NCBI RefSeq assembly: GCF_003576645.1
Contig: NC_044919.1
Location: 33,288,090 to 33,352,089 of the forward strand
DNA from: Ipomoea triloba
Lineage: Eukaryota; Streptophyta; Magnoliopsida; Solanales; Convolvulaceae
Direction of reading: 5' to 3'
Length of the DNA: 64,000 nucleotides
Under the pieces are notes generated by a model. The model saw nothing but the letters and a program-made list of their open reading frames with translations. It did not search any database and was not told where the DNA came from. Each line of letters begins with the position of its first letter. Positions within the stretch are counted from its first letter, which is position 1. This document shows positions 36,443 to 48,970 of this stretch, in pieces. The translations under genes were made by a program, and so were the position numbers.

Positions 36443-38600
36443 CAAAAAAGAAATCTGACTAAACTATAAATCAAATCAACAAATGTGGGTTCAACACCTG
36501 AAAATTAGCAACACCTATATTAATTTCAGAAAATTGAGCAACACAAAAAAAAAAACAAAAAAACAAAAAAAAAAAACAAAAACAAAAAACAAAAAACAAA
36601 AAACAAAAAAAAAACAAAAAAAAAAAAAAAAAAAAAAAAAACAAAAAACAAAAAACAAAAAACAAAAAAAAAACAAAAAAAAAAAAAAAAAAAAAAAAAA
36701 CAAAAAACAAAAAACAAAAAACAAAAAAAAAACAAAAAAAAAAAAAAAAAAAAAAAAAACAAAAAACAAAAAACAAAAAACAAAAAAAAAACAAAAAAAA
36801 AAAAAAAAAAAAAAAAAACAAAAAACAAAAAACAAAAAACAAAAAAAAAACAAAAAAAAAAAAAAAAAAAAAAAAAACAAAAAACAAAAAACAAAAAACA
36901 AAAAAAAAACAAAAAAAAAAAAAAAAAAAAAAAAAACAAAAAACAAAAAACAAAAAACAAAAAAAAAACAAAAAAAAAAAAAAAAAAAAAAAAAACAAAA
37001 AACAAAAAACAAAAAACAAAAAAAAAACAAAAAAAAAAAAAAAAAAAAAAAAAACAAAAAACAAAAAACAAAAAACAAAAAAAAAACAAAAAAAAAAAAA
37101 AAAAAAAAAAAAACAAAAAACAAAAAACAAAAAACAAAAAAAAAACAAAAAAAAAAAAAAAAAAAAAAAAAACAAAAAACAAAAAACAAAAAACAAAAAA
37201 AAAACAAAAAAAAAAAAAAAAAAAAAAAAAACAAAAAACAAAAAACAAAAAACAAAAAAAAAACAAAAAAAAAAAAAAAAAAAAAAAAAACAAAAAACAA
37301 AAAACAAAAAACAAAAAAAAAACAAAAAAAAAAAAAAAAAAAAAAAAAACAAAAAACAAAAAACAAAAAACAAAAAAAAAACAAAAAAAAAAAAAAAAAA
37401 AAAAAAAACAAAAAACAAAAAACAAAAAACAAAAAAAAAACAAAAAAAAAAAAAAAAAAAAAAAAAACAAAAAACAAAAAACAAAAAACAAAAAAAAAAC
37501 AAAAAAAAAAAAAAAAAAAAAAAAAACAAAAAACAAAAAACAAAAAACAAAAAAAAAACAAAAAAAAAAAAAAAAAAAAAAAAAACAAAAAACAAAAAAC
37601 AAAAAACAAAAAAAAAAACAAAAAAAAAAAAAACAAAAAAACTACCTGTACCATGCAATTCAACCAATACCATATTCATAATTTTGCAGGCATATACATG
37701 GTATGATTAATTGAAAATGAAAGCTAGGCAATAACCTTATAAAGAAAAACTGTGATGTGGGGTTCAATCCCCAATCAACTCTGTTGTTCAAGAGGATGCC
37801 ATTCAGAAAAGTGAAAGAAGCAGTTAATCAGATTGATCCCATTACGATTGAGCGCAGACATCTTGATAGCTCCAGCTTATTAACAATAGAGCAATAAACC
37901 AGAGCAAGTGGCAATCTCCTCCTCCCCAGAGCCAAAGACCCCTGAAACAAAAAAATCACATTTGACCTAAAGCAACAAATCAATCAACATGGAAAAGAAA
38001 CAAAAAGATAAAAAGACAAAAAAGAAAACGTATAATCAAACCAATTAGCAATAAAAAAACTTCAATACGGCCAAATTGCATTTATAATTCTAATAATAAA
38101 GCTGCCATCAAAGAAAACTCATATGTGCCGACCAACCGAATTCTGAAAAGCGAAATAAGACAAATAAATTAACGTACAAGAGGGCTGCGTATTCTTATAC
38201 ATGTAAGGGTGCAAGCAACCACAAATAAGCAAGGCAGGAAGATTAAAAATCAGTAAATAAAACTCATAATTTTCGTACCGATTGTTAAAAGGTGGGGACA
38301 GCCATAGCCGAATTCAACAACAAGGATCAAGAAGGCGTTTGGCAAATTCCGGAATTCCAAAACCCTAGATGCTAATCCACCACGAATAAGAAAAATCAGG
38401 AAATTTTTTCTTCTTCTTTTTTTGACCAAAAAAAACACAAAACAAAAAATATTCAATTGAAAAGGGGAAAAGGAAAATTGCGCGGAATTAAAACCCCATG
38501 CTTTGGCTGATTTGAATTTTGAAAGAACTTTCCGGCAGGCAAAGGTGTTGACGGAACGAGAGGAGAGAGATCTGCGGCGAATATATATGGGGAAAGTGGG
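36443..38600 (-). promoter_or_regulatory. GRIK 5' leader with probable noncoding exons, and promoter
   Basis: On the minus strand an acceptor-like TTTTCAG occurs at about 36501, just upstream of the start codon; upstream lies the 59-bp A/C array, then a possible noncoding exon (about 37750-37941, preceded by TTTCAG), and a possible first exon ending near 38277 (TCG|GTACGA). A TATATATT box sits at about 38580-38590. This would make one or two introns in the 5' UTR, common for plant regulatory genes. All of this is inferred from splice-like signals without transcript data. Confidence 0.4.
36583..37618. repeat. 59-bp A/C minisatellite, about 17.5 nearly perfect copies
   Basis: The sequence is only A and C. 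C residues recur with spacings 7, 7, 7, 11, 27 (sum 59) from 36583 to 37607 without a single exception that I found. Irregular A/C tracts flank it (36541-36582 and 37608-37640). No stop codons exist in any frame of such sequence, so the 350-400 codon open frames on both strands (Lys/Asn/Gln or Phe/Leu/Cys/Val) are meaningless. Confidence 0.97.
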
Positions 38601-39720
38601 GAATCGATGGAACCGCGAGTCCTTGTTGTCAATACGTTGAATGTAAAGGGGTATATGGGGAATTTGGGACCGGAAATTTTTAGGGATTTTCAACCGAACA
38701 TTTCATTGATTCCACATTTCCACCGAATAAACCCTCAAAAAACTGATGAGTTGAATTTTTTTGACTTTTTAAATATTTTTATTTTTGTATTATATATTTA
38801 ATTAACTTTTTAAATTTTATATTACATTCTTTATAAGTTGAACTTCTAAAAATAATTAAACCATTTGTCAAAAAAAAAATAATTAAACCATTGAGAAATA
38901 AATGGTTTATTTTTTAAATTCATATTACTTTTTTTTTTCTTCACAAATAAGATTATAATAATTAAGGTATTGGAAAATTTATTGTAATCTAATAGTGATT
39001 GACTCTTCCAAATTTAGTAAATGAATCTTAAACTCATCTTAAACAACTTTTAATCAAGGTTGGAAATAACTCAAACAACTAATAATATATTTTTTTTGAT
39101 TTCACCTCTTTACGTACGTAATAATTGTTGATGAGTTATTTTTATATTGAAACAATGACTAAATCAATCAACCAATTACATGTGAAATTATAATTAAGTC
39201 ATCCGATTCAAACAAAAAAGTTGGTTAATTACTAATTACCATGTCCACATGGCTTTTCTTTTCTTTTTAGTTTTAAACTTATATTTTTTATTTTAAAATT
39301 GATTTTAATGTTTTTTCATTTTCTTCATCTCCATGCCGGAGACAAAGGTCTCTTTATCTTCAATATCCAACACCGGAGAAGAGATGTCAATTTTTTTTAT
39401 TTGATTTTTTGTTTAATTGTTTGAAAAAAAAAAACATTACTTGGCTCAACTATGTTAAAAAATAAAAATAAAAATTTAAATGCCATATAATTGTTTTTTC
39501 ACCCAGAGTGCTAGATTGCTAGTCAATTTGGTCGGATTGCACGAACTTGACTTTTTTGCTTAGGCTAATTGCACTTTTTAACTTGGATTGTTCAATTACA
39601 TTTTCGCATGTAATTTAATGATTAATTTGATCAATATTCCCTTTTGATTAATAAATATGTATATTTATTTTTTAACATTGGGTGGGAGTCGTTCAATTCA
39701 AAATAGACAAAAATTCAATA
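38601..39720. other. AT-rich spacer upstream of GRIK
   Basis: No gene seen. A ~17-bp direct repeat (taattaaaccatt) flanks GTC and an A-run at about 38850-38893, a possible retroposition scar. Confidence 0.4.
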
Positions 39721-40031
39721 AAGTTTTATTGATATGTTATGGGCTCTGTTTGGCACGCTTAGCTGAAAAAGATAGTAGTTAATAAGATAACTGATTAAAA
39801 TTAAAGAGTTTGGTAAAATTAGTTGTTGAATAAAATGATAAGTGTAAAAAGACATAAAAAGATACATTTTTATTGATATGTTATGGGATGGTTCACGTGC
39901 GAAGAGTCTTCCATGTGAAACATGGGATGATATTTGAGACGTTGATCTAATTTAGATCAACAACTCAAATCAAGAATTTTTTTAAATGCGCTTCCTTGAA
40001 ACTGGATGAATATTATCAACTAACTCGAAAT

Positions 40032-40512
40032 GATGCACCTTAAGCTATAAAACTACACACCTTAAGATGTAAAACTGCGCACCCTAAGTTATAAAACAAC
40101 GCACCTTAAGCTATAAAATTATGCACCTTAAACTAGAAAAGTAACGCACATTAAGCTATAAAACAACGCGACTTAAACTATAAAACTACGCACATTAACC
40201 TTTAAACATACGTACATTAAATTTTTAACTGATGCATCTTAAACTAGAAAGTGACACACCTTTAACTATAAAACTATGCACCTTAAACTATAAAACGACA
40301 CACCTTAACCTTTTAAACTTAAGAATAATTATGGTACTACTCAACGGGCTCAATAGACATGTTGGTTCTACGGTACTACTCAATGAGGCTGTTGAATCCG
40401 TTGGGGAGCCCGTTGTACATTCCCTCACTAACGCACCTTAAGATATAAATTTACACACCTTGGGTTTTGAGCTTACACACCTTAAGCTTTAAAAAATTAC
40501 ACACCTTAAGCT
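40032..40512. repeat. Degenerate ~25-bp tandem repeat (gcaccttaagctataaaac)
   Basis: About 12 units of CACCTTAAgCTATAAAAc(n) run from 40032 to 40320. They are interrupted by a ~110-bp unrelated stretch and resume at 40430-40512 with three more. Units vary in length and base, unlike a CRISPR array, where repeats are constant and spacers vary. Confidence 0.85.
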
Positions 40513-40546
40513 TTGATCATAGGCAAGATTACCATAATACTATTGC

Positions 40547-40549
<3 letters not shown>

Positions 40550-40588
<39 letters not shown>
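40550..40588. repeat. (AT)n microsatellite
   Basis: About 19 AT units directly after the ~25-bp repeat region. Confidence 0.95.
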
Positions 40589-40593
<5 letters not shown>

Positions 40594-41088
40594 GTCTTCA
40601 TTCTGGGATGTTGATTTTGGCAAGATCAATAGTTGAGATTTCAACCCATTTTTTACCTAAGCCATATAATTGAACTTGATCTCATACACACACACACACT
40701 ACTATGATTAAATAATAAAAAAAGGGAGCTCAATTGTCTTGGATATATGATTACAACGCAATGATGAACACATACGATAAAGAATTGAGAGTAAAAAATA
40801 TTTAGAGAAAATACATGTACGGTAAAGAATTGAGAGGAGAATGGTGTTTAAAAAAAATAGATATTAGATTTTGATTTAAGAAAGATAAATGGTATCATTT
40901 TTGTAAATTAATAAGGATACAAAAGAAAGAAAATATTAAAAGTGTAACTTATATTGAAACGCCACTTGGAGAATGTTTCAAACTAAGCTATTATTTTAAG
41001 CTCTTATATTTTACCAAATGTAGCTTATGGCTTATCTATAGTTTAAAATAAGTTACAAGTTTGAAAATAAGCTATACCAAACAAGAGT

Positions 41089-43313
41089 CATGATGTTAAC
41101 ATTAAAACAAAATTATGAAAGAAAATAGCATTATTCGGTTGAAAATTTTAATAAACATTTTCAATGTAAAAGAGTATTAATTTTTTCCCACTATCAATAA
41201 TATTTATTATTTATTTTAAATAATTGCTACTTATTTTATCATTTATAATAAGTTGACATTGGTGCTGCAACATTTGAAATGTTTATTTAATCCTCAATTA
41301 AGTTTGGCTATTAATATTAATTTTACTATATTATTTAACCGTTATGTATGTGGCTGAGGGCGGACGGGGGTGCACACGTGACACGTGTGTGGGTACGTGC
41401 ATGGTTTTTATACATATTCTGTTGGATATGAAATTAAAAATGGTGAATAACACACCAACTTTAAGTAAACAATTAATTAAAGCACCAAACATATAAATAT
41501 TGGTTTTGACTAACAAAGTCGTGGTAATAAACTCTAACACCATGACTTATAATTATGTGGACAAAATTGCTATTTCCAGGTAAGGGTCTTAAAGTGGGTT
41601 GAGACACGCGCATCGATCCTAACTCATCTTACTGTGGCAAATTATTTTATAGATTCGGATTCAAAATGACGTAGGTACACAATTTACATACTGAACAATT
41701 TTACCTTTTAAAAATTTATAATTTGTATACCACGAATGCACAATGCTGACATATACTCCGTATGTATATAATTGATTATTTTGTTTTGTATTAACAAGTT
41801 TCTTTAAAATACTACAGGCAGTTCCGATACTATAAACACCCAATTTTAATCTTTTAAAATTTATTACAGTCTCGTATTCACAAATTTATTTCTACAGTTG
41901 TTATGTGTTGTTTTGACCTCAAAACACAATTTACATTTTGAAAGTTCACAATTCCAATACAAAAAAAAAAAAAAAAAACACACACAATTCAATGTCGTTT
42001 AAGACTATGGTCCACCGTGGTTCATAGTATAACAACTGTACTGTGGTGTGTACTGTGGTGCCCCCTCACATGAGCTGGCCGTATTGACACTCTTATTTTC
42101 AAGCGTCAATATTAGGTTAGATGGAAGCATTAAGTAACAACCAATAAAAACATGTTTACGGGATCCTCGTGACAATTAAAGATATTGGATTTGTGAATTC
42201 GATTACAAAATTGGAACTACGATTTAATAACAAGACTTTAACGAATTTAACTATCTTAACTATTTAGTCTGAATGTCTAATCAAAACGTCAAAAATATTG
42301 TCTAATTGACAACTTATTTGAATGACATTTTAGAGAAAAAACCGTCTAACTTTAGAAACATTACAACTTGTAATGTTTCACTTCTATCATTTTGTCAAAA
42401 CATAATTTTTGTTCTCAAAATGCCCTTAAATGCTTACTAAGGTAAGCAGTATCTCTCCGAAAGGGGAGAGTGATCTAACTCCCAAATGTGGGAGAAGATA
42501 ATGTTGTGCGGAATCTGCCCAGCTTCAAAAGTAAGCACGAGCCTCCCATTTTATTGGGGAGCATCATTATCATGTTTCATTTTCTTAGAACTAGGTAATG
42601 TGCGTGTTACTTTTTCTTTATTTTTTTTTAAAGAATTATATTATATTAATAAATTTATAAATATTAACAATAAATTATTATTTAAATTATAAATAGATAA
42701 AATATTATATAAGTAACAATTATTTTTATATATTTGTTTAAATATCTACGTTACTTATTACATTTAATTTTATGATTACTAATTAATAAATTATTTTTTA
42801 TAAAACACACATGTGTCTATTTATGTTTTTTGACATGTTAACTACTAATCATAAATAGTTAATTTTACTCAAGTCTTTGTACAAACCGCTGATACAATAT
42901 GCCTGTCGTGGTTTATTGCTGACAAATGGACAAATGGCTAACACAATTCAGTAACTATTAACCATTAAATGCGAAATAAGGGCATTGTAGATTTGTGAAT
43001 AATCTGTCGTGGTTTATTGCTGAGTTAAAATAGAGGTTACATAAGTGTAGAGTTTGAAACTAACCCAATCCAGTTGTGATAGTTTAGAAAGTTAAGAAGA
43101 GTGATAATGGTGAGGACCTTAATGTTCATATTCTTAATGTAATTTAGATGCCTTTCCGGAAAAAATTGAAGATGTAATATCAAGCATATTCATTAGCTAG
43201 GCAAACACATGCATGTGTTGGATAGCAACAAATTAAACTTTAAGAATATGAAACCCACCCTCTATACTTTTGATATCCCACCAAATGGCAAACACTTGTT
43301 TGTACTCCTTATT
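41089..43313. other. Gene-free AT-rich DNA
   Basis: No gene. The stretch 41600-42080 (gtggcaaattattttatag ... atggtccaccgtggttcatagtataacaac) is related to 44335-44825, so both may be copies of one nonautonomous element. Confidence 0.4.
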
Positions 43314-43329
43314 AAAGTAGCATTGTCAA

Positions 43330-43442
43330 GTTTTATGTAATCTTATTGGGATGGACTTTTGATCCTCCGCCTTTTATTTGTAATCTTTTGAGTTATGAGT
43401 AACAATTGCGTGTTTGTTTTCTTTCAAAAAAAAAAAAGAAAA
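43330..43442 (+). mobile_element. Truncated retroposon (LINE- or mRNA-derived 3' end) with target duplication
   Basis: A 113-bp insert ending in an A-rich tail is flanked by a perfect 16-bp direct repeat, AAAGTAGCATTGTCAA, at 43314-43329 and 43443-43458. Target duplication plus poly(A) is the mark of target-primed reverse transcription. The body has no coding capacity. Confidence 0.75.
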
Positions 43443-43458
43443 AAAGTAGCATTGTCAA

Positions 43459-44334
43459 TGAAAATTGATTTTCGATCAATGGGAAAACAAAACCAATTTT
43501 CTGGAAAATACCTTTCCTTTTTTTTTTTTTTTTAGGGGAAGTGGATTCTCATTTTCCCTATTGCGCTGCTTCTTCATCTTCCATAGCTTTACTTCTTCAT
43601 CTTCTTACTACCAACGAGAAATCACAACTTCTTCACCTTTTTGCCCACAATCGAAAACTAATTTCCGGTGATGACTCTAGTTTCCGACTTTGAAAACCAA
43701 ATATGGTTAGCTTTGGTTTCAAGGAGGAAACCAAAGACCTGAGACCTGCATCATTTAAAAAAAAAAATAATAAACAACACTCATTTTATACCATGAATGA
43801 CACTCAATTTTTTTATTTAATAAATAACACTCATTTTTTTTTTAAATACACTCATGAATTATACAATTTTACTCATTTTCGAAAAATGAACAAAACACAC
43901 AAAGACTATTTTCTAAAATGCAACAAAAGACTAAAAATGAAAATATTTTTTAAAAAATTACTCATATTTTAAAAATCATTTTCCTGATTTTCAAATACAC
44001 CCTTGGATTAAAACTGATGTATATATTCAAACTCAAAACGAACCGTTTGTACCATACAATTTCAAAATTGTTTATCCTATCCCTACATAGACAGTTAATC
44101 TGTTGTACCAAACATCACTTGGTTTACACAACACCTTCCATGCAAGAAATTCCAGTTGGGACCAACTTACGAAATACTACCTAGTTCACACTGTGGATTG
44201 GGCCACACTGCGAAAGCCCTGCCTGGTGTTACACGCAATTGCACCTTCATCCCAAAAGCCCACAATACCACAAACTTATGGGGAAAAAATAACTATCTTG
44301 TCATTTAAGAGAATCTTGTAATCTAAATATACCT
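43459..44334. other. AT-rich spacer
   Basis: No supported gene. Repeated ACACTCATTTT words at 43780-43880. Confidence 0.4.
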
Positions 44335-44826
44335 ATAGGCTATGGCAAATTATTATGTGGACTCTGATCCACCTTGCAAGGTGGACCCAAATCTAAAATA
44401 TACTCTATTTGTCCCATTTTATCTGTCCTAGTTACTATTTATTGGTCAAATCAACATTTTTTTCTTTTCTTATTTTCTTGAGTATTTTTTACTTATTTTT
44501 AAATTTAATTTTTTGTGTTTAATAGTACTTTTAGTGTACTTTCTAAATATATAAATTTTGTATACTAATGTTAAACTTAATATTATGAAAAATTGAATTA
44601 AAAATAACTTCAGTCAAGGCTCGTTAATCGAACCAGACACAAAATGGGACGGAGGAAGTACAATTTACACACATAATGCTCACAATTTATATACTGAAGG
44701 TTCATAACTAAATGTTCACAATTTGAATTGTGAACATTCAATATATAAATTATGAACATTCAGTATGTAAATTGTGATTGATTTACCTTGTAAGGTGGAC
44801 CATAGTATAACTATTGATAGGCTATA
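44335..44826. mobile_element. Nonautonomous element relic carrying a nested Stowaway-like MITE
   Basis: Outer left part: gctatggcaaattattatgtgg with CCACCTTGCAAGGTGGACC; outer right part: CCTTGTAAGGTGGACC with gataggctat. The same CCACCG/GGTGGACC motif is seen at 42010. A short palindromic tract (aatgttcacaatttgaattgtgaacatt) lies at 44700-44760. Confidence 0.4.
44403..44658. mobile_element. Stowaway-like (Tc1/mariner) MITE
   Basis: The left terminus CTCTATTTGTCCCATTTTAT and the right terminus ending AAATGGGACGGAGGAAG are inverted repeats of the CTCCCTCCGTCCC type. TA lies on both sides (44401-44402, 44659-44660), the expected two-base target duplication. 256 bp, noncoding. Confidence 0.75.
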
Positions 44827-46400
44827 GCCCCATTTTATATTTTTGATTTGGTTAATGAAATTTGATTAAATTTATTTCCAATTTAATTTTTTATAATATT
44901 CAATTTATTATAAGGATATAAAATTCATATACTTAGAAATTACCACATTATCAAGTATTAAACATTAAACAAAATTAAATTTAAAAACAATAAAAAAAAA
45001 CAAAGAATAAATAGTTAGCTGGACTAATAAATAGAAAATATGACAATTAAATTGAGACAAGAAGTATATTAATTAATAAAGTTTTTTATGCGGTGCCTTA
45101 ATCTAAGTAAAAAGGTATTTGTACTCTCATAAGCAAATTGTTTTTGACCACCCACTCTCAAAAGATATTTGTACTTTAAAAAGCAAAGTTTGATCCAAAC
45201 GTGTATATATATAAATAAACACAGGATAAATTATACTTGTGTGTATGAAGATAAATTTGACAATTTCATATTCGGTTGGATAGTTGGACCCCATATTGTT
45301 TGTTAAGGGAGGTGACTTTATTAGGGCACACCCAAAAGAGAAATTATGAGTAGGAGAGTTCAATCTATGAGGTATTATTAGGAGCAGCAGCATCTTTTAT
45401 TTTGTGAAAGCTAACATTTTCCATGATGGTGTGCCCCATTAACAAATGCTGATTAAGCACTCAACCACTAAATTACCCGACATGGACACGAGGAAAAGAC
45501 AAGAGACCTAAAGCCTGTAAAACCGTGCATACAAGATTCTCCCACTAATCAAAGGATTAGCACTAATTATTAATTAAACCCCCTCAAATTGCTGCACCCC
45601 CTTTTAAAAAAAAATTACCATTTAATTAAAAGCTGCCCAGCAAAACACACCCCACCAACAAGATAGGTTTTTTTTTTTTTCCCCTTACTGAAATGGGTAA
45701 GGGTGAGATGGAGAGAGACATGGTCAGAAGGCTAAGATTTACCATATAAGGCATATGTGCTTTCTGGTATAGTTGTAATAGTGGGGATTGAAATATCAGT
45801 CATTCACATGCACCCGCATTTCTGAAAATACCATTCTCTTGGCATAGCCAAAAGCCTGTTCCTTGCACGCAAACAGAAATGGGGAGAACACAAACACATT
45901 ACAATTTTTGGAAATTACACTATCCACCTTTTTTGTTCATCCATGCCCCTGTATTTGTTCCTCATTTACATTGCACCCTTCATAAAAAGACCAACTTTTT
46001 TGCTGCCCTCCTCAACACAATTTGTCAATTTAGGGATTCCCAACAGTTCCAGACACTCAGTCAAATTAGATACAGGAAAAAAAATCAGGATTTTGGTATA
46101 ATGGTGATGGAACTCAATGTAAATGAGGAGCACACAGAAAGCATATGTCTACAAGGATGAGAATAACTAACAGGTTAGTGGAGAAACCATTGCAGGGATG
46201 CAGAGACAGGATGGGAGGAAGAATATTATATGCAGTGCATTATTCAAGGAAGCACCTATAAAGTAAATTGAAACGATAACAATGGGCGTTAGTATTATTT
46301 GGGTGTTCTGTGGATGAGAGTGAATCAGGTAACAGTGTAACACATAAATAGCTTGAAAACTTGAAAGCCAGTCAATTATCAGCATAACAAGGAATGGTGA
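44827..46400. other. AT-rich spacer downstream of the F-box gene
   Basis: No supported gene. The part closest to 46565 should contain the 3' UTR of the minus-strand F-box gene. Confidence 0.4.
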
Positions 46401-46565
46401 ACATATATTACGAAAGGAAAAAGAAGTAAAAAAAGAAAAAAGAAAAAGAAGAAAAACCCAACACTTGAAAGGGAGAGAGGTTAACTCAGGTTACAACAAA
46501 TATTGTAAATCAATGTGTGGAATAGTACCTAAAAGCAAGGTCAGATGCAGAGACCTCACCATTCT

Positions 46566-47768
46566 TTAACATCCCATAACGGCACAGTTGTAAACAAAGA
46601 CCCCAGAGTGCTCCTTTACCCCAACGACCTGCCAGTCCAAGGTTCCATCCTTCATAGTTGATCCAGGAGACCAAGCACTCAAAACAATAGCTTCACCTTC
46701 TGGACCCCTTTGACCACCCACAATGAGAAGTCTTTCTCCACATGATCTGAATGCAAGACCCCAACCATTTGAAGAATCGGCTCTCACGGGAAGTCTTCCC
46801 AACACATCCCACGAGTTCTTTTCCATGTCATATTTCTTTACCATGTTGGTTAGATACTCAACTGCAAACAGTTGGTCCCTAACAACTGCTACAAGTGGAG
46901 GTGCCTGGGCAGCTCTATTAACATTTGGATACATGCCCTCTATTTTTCTCCACTTCCTTGTCTTTAGATCAAACTCCTCCCCACAAGTTAATGAGTCAGT
47001 GACACTGGTCATCCCACCAATCACATAGAATTTTCCATGCATGAAGAAACCAGAACATAACCGACGTGGGGAGTGCATGTTGGGTAATATCTCCCATCTA
47101 CCAGTTGAAGAATCATAAAGCTCAGCAGACTTTAGTACATTCCCATTCTTGTCGCTTCCCCCAGCAACAATGGCAATCGATCCAAGACTACCAGATGCAA
47201 ACAAACAACGAGGATGGTTCATAACATCACACTTGGCCCAATTATGCCCAACTAAACTGTACTTCCATATAGCAAAATCAAACAATTCGCGACCAAAAAC
47301 AAGCAACTCACTTCCCACAGCTAACGACTCCTTATCAGCATAGTTAAAACAGTCATCACATGGTATTTTAGGCAATCGGAACCATTTATTTCTAAAGGGG
47401 TCGAAAGCTTCCCAACCCCTGGGATCAGCTACCATATAAACCCAATGCTCAATAATTCCCAAATGTCTTCGCAACTCATATAAATACCCACTTTTAACTA
47501 ACAAGTTGAACCTTGAATTTAAGCATGACAGGGAAGCATAATCTGATCTACAAGTCCGAGCTAGACATGTCAACGCAACATCATTATGTAGACCGGGAAG
47601 GAGAGAATCATTTGATCCTAACTTATAGCAACCATCTTCCTCTCCACCAGACCTCATTTCCAAACCCTGTTCATTGTCCTCCAGATGAGCACAATCAGGT
47701 GAGGACTTATTAATCCTATTGGAACAAGAGATATTCAATTTCTTAGTTTCATGGGCTTCAAAACCCAT
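46566..47768 (-). CDS. F-box/kelch-repeat protein, SKIP11-like
   Basis: Intronless CDS of 400 aa. An F-box-like segment at about 53-95 ([37 protein letters not shown]) is followed by kelch repeats from about 110 to 350, with characteristic pairs such as AIVAGG ... [22 protein letters not shown] ... [15 protein letters not shown] and LLIVGG. The C-terminus ends [12 protein letters not shown]. This layout and sequence match the plant SKIP11 group, in which the F-box binds SKP1 in an SCF ubiquitin ligase and the kelch propeller selects the target; the target is not predictable here. The start at 47768 is the only Met before the conserved region in this frame that I could place. A 5' leader and promoter probably lie in 47769-48450. 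Confidence 0.92.
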   Translation of the reverse strand: MGFEAHETKKLNISCSNRINKSSPDCAHLEDNEQGLEMRSGGEEDGCYKLGSNDSLLPGLHNDVALTCLARTCRSDYASLSCLNSRFNLLVKSGYLYELRRHLGIIEHWVYMVADPRGWEAFDPFRNKWFRLPKIPCDDCFNYADKESLAVGSELLVFGRELFDFAIWKYSLVGHNWAKCDVMNHPRCLFASGSLGSIAIVAGGSDKNGNVLKSAELYDSSTGRWEILPNMHSPRRLCSGFFMHGKFYVIGGMTSVTDSLTCGEEFDLKTRKWRKIEGMYPNVNRAAQAPPLVAVVRDQLFAVEYLTNMVKKYDMEKNSWDVLGRLPVRADSSNGWGLAFRSCGERLLIVGGQRGPEGEAIVLSAWSPGSTMKDGTLDWQVVGVKEHSGVFVYNCAVMGC

Positions 47769-48840
47769 CCTGTCAAACTTACTCCGGCTAAGACAGCCAA
47801 AATGGCAGCCGTTTTAAGTTTAACTATTTCCAATCCAACAGCAAACCCCTACCCATTTTCTCACAAAAAATTATTATGATTTGGTCGAGGGACAAAAACT
47901 CCTCTATTCCAACTCCAGCAAAATTAACGAACCTCTGATCAATATAAAATCAAACTATCATAATAAGGCCTCAAACTGACAACAGATTTATCGAACCCTC
48001 ACTCCCACGCCGGATTTCTCTATCAACTAATCCAAATACCTTCAAATGATCATTGACTGAAATTAAATACGAAAAATACATAAATTGTCTGCCGAAGAAG
48101 AAAAGTGATATACGGATGAAATTTTTAGGTATTGAGGAAGAGAAATAGAGAAAGGTTGGGATCCAAACCGGAGTTGAGAGGCTATCCAGATCGCAGGTGG
48201 GAATCTGACACTGCTCTGCCCGGTCAGATGCGAAGATGAAGCGGAGGATGCGTTTCCACCGGAGAAAGGATAGCGATTAGATCCAATTCACGAGGTACGC
48301 AACCGGAAAACATGCCGGAGACGATTCCCGGCGAGCATTTAACCGAATCAATGTTATGAAAGAGAATTTTAGAGAGAGTGAGATTGCGGCCTTGGGGTTC
48401 GGTACTTTCTAACAGGAAACTGATAGGGAAAGAAAAAGAATGAAACGGCAAGTATTTAGCGCAACTGCGCTATGCAATTTTTATTCTTTTTATTTTTATT
48501 TTTATTTTTAAAATAATAATCAAAGCAGCGGCCAATTGGATCTGTTTTTCCTCTAGCTAAAATGTGCAAACATTAGAAAATTCATTTTGGCTCAATGCTT
48601 ACTTTGGTCCTTGTACTTTATACGGAGTAACACTTTTGTACTTGAATTATAGGAAAATAAAAATTTTCGCCTCTTAATTATATCTAAGTTATATCATAGG
48701 CATTCAAATTGATGAAAATTTTCACATTACCATATGGTAATCTTACATTCAAATATTTCACATTACCTAAGGTAATCGTAATTTCTTGAGCCAAACACGC
48801 CCTTATAATTCATTAATTTTGTTATATTTTTTTTTGAAAA
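47769..48840. other. Upstream region of the F-box/kelch gene
   Basis: Contains the probable leader, perhaps with a 5' UTR intron, and the promoter up to about 48450, then AT-rich spacer. No other gene seen. Confidence 0.4.
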
Positions 48841-48970
48841 TAAACAACCCATACATTAATTAAAAAGATGTAATAAACAATCGGGGGGAGAGAACTCCCA
48901 AGTACAACGAACAAACTGAGAGTCAGTGTTCCTAGCTAGAGTGTGAGCTAACTGGTTCGCTGAACATGAT
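48830..48970 (-). pseudogene. 3' end of a LINE: C-terminal RNase H fragment
   Basis: On the minus strand one frame reads SANQLAHTLARNTDSQF, then VRCTWEFSPPDCLLHLFN and a stop. AN.LAH.LAR followed by W..PP..L is the typical C-terminus of the RNase H domain in plant non-LTR retrotransposons. The upstream part is missing, as expected for a 5'-truncated copy. Confidence 0.65.

Larger units (their letters stand above)
39743..41088. mobile_element. Composite DNA-element region with hAT-MITE-like ends
   Basis: The left end GGCTCTGTTTGGCACGCTTAGCT and the inverse of the right end, GACTCTTGTTTGGTATAGCTT, resemble the CTGTTTGG ends of plant hAT MITEs. The word ttttattgatatgttatggg occurs at 39723 and again at 39867, suggesting insertions within insertions. 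The interior includes a motif block near 39885-39965 and the ~25-bp array listed separately. Borders uncertain. Confidence 0.38.

Noticed and set aside
36471..37706. Open frames of 350-407 codons on both strands
   Set aside because: A/C-only sequence cannot contain stop codons in any forward frame, and its T/G complement has none here; the frames are a product of the 59-bp minisatellite.
40032..40512. CRISPR-like spaced repeats
   Set aside because: Plant nuclear DNA; units are diverged and contiguous, without constant repeats and unique equal-length spacers.
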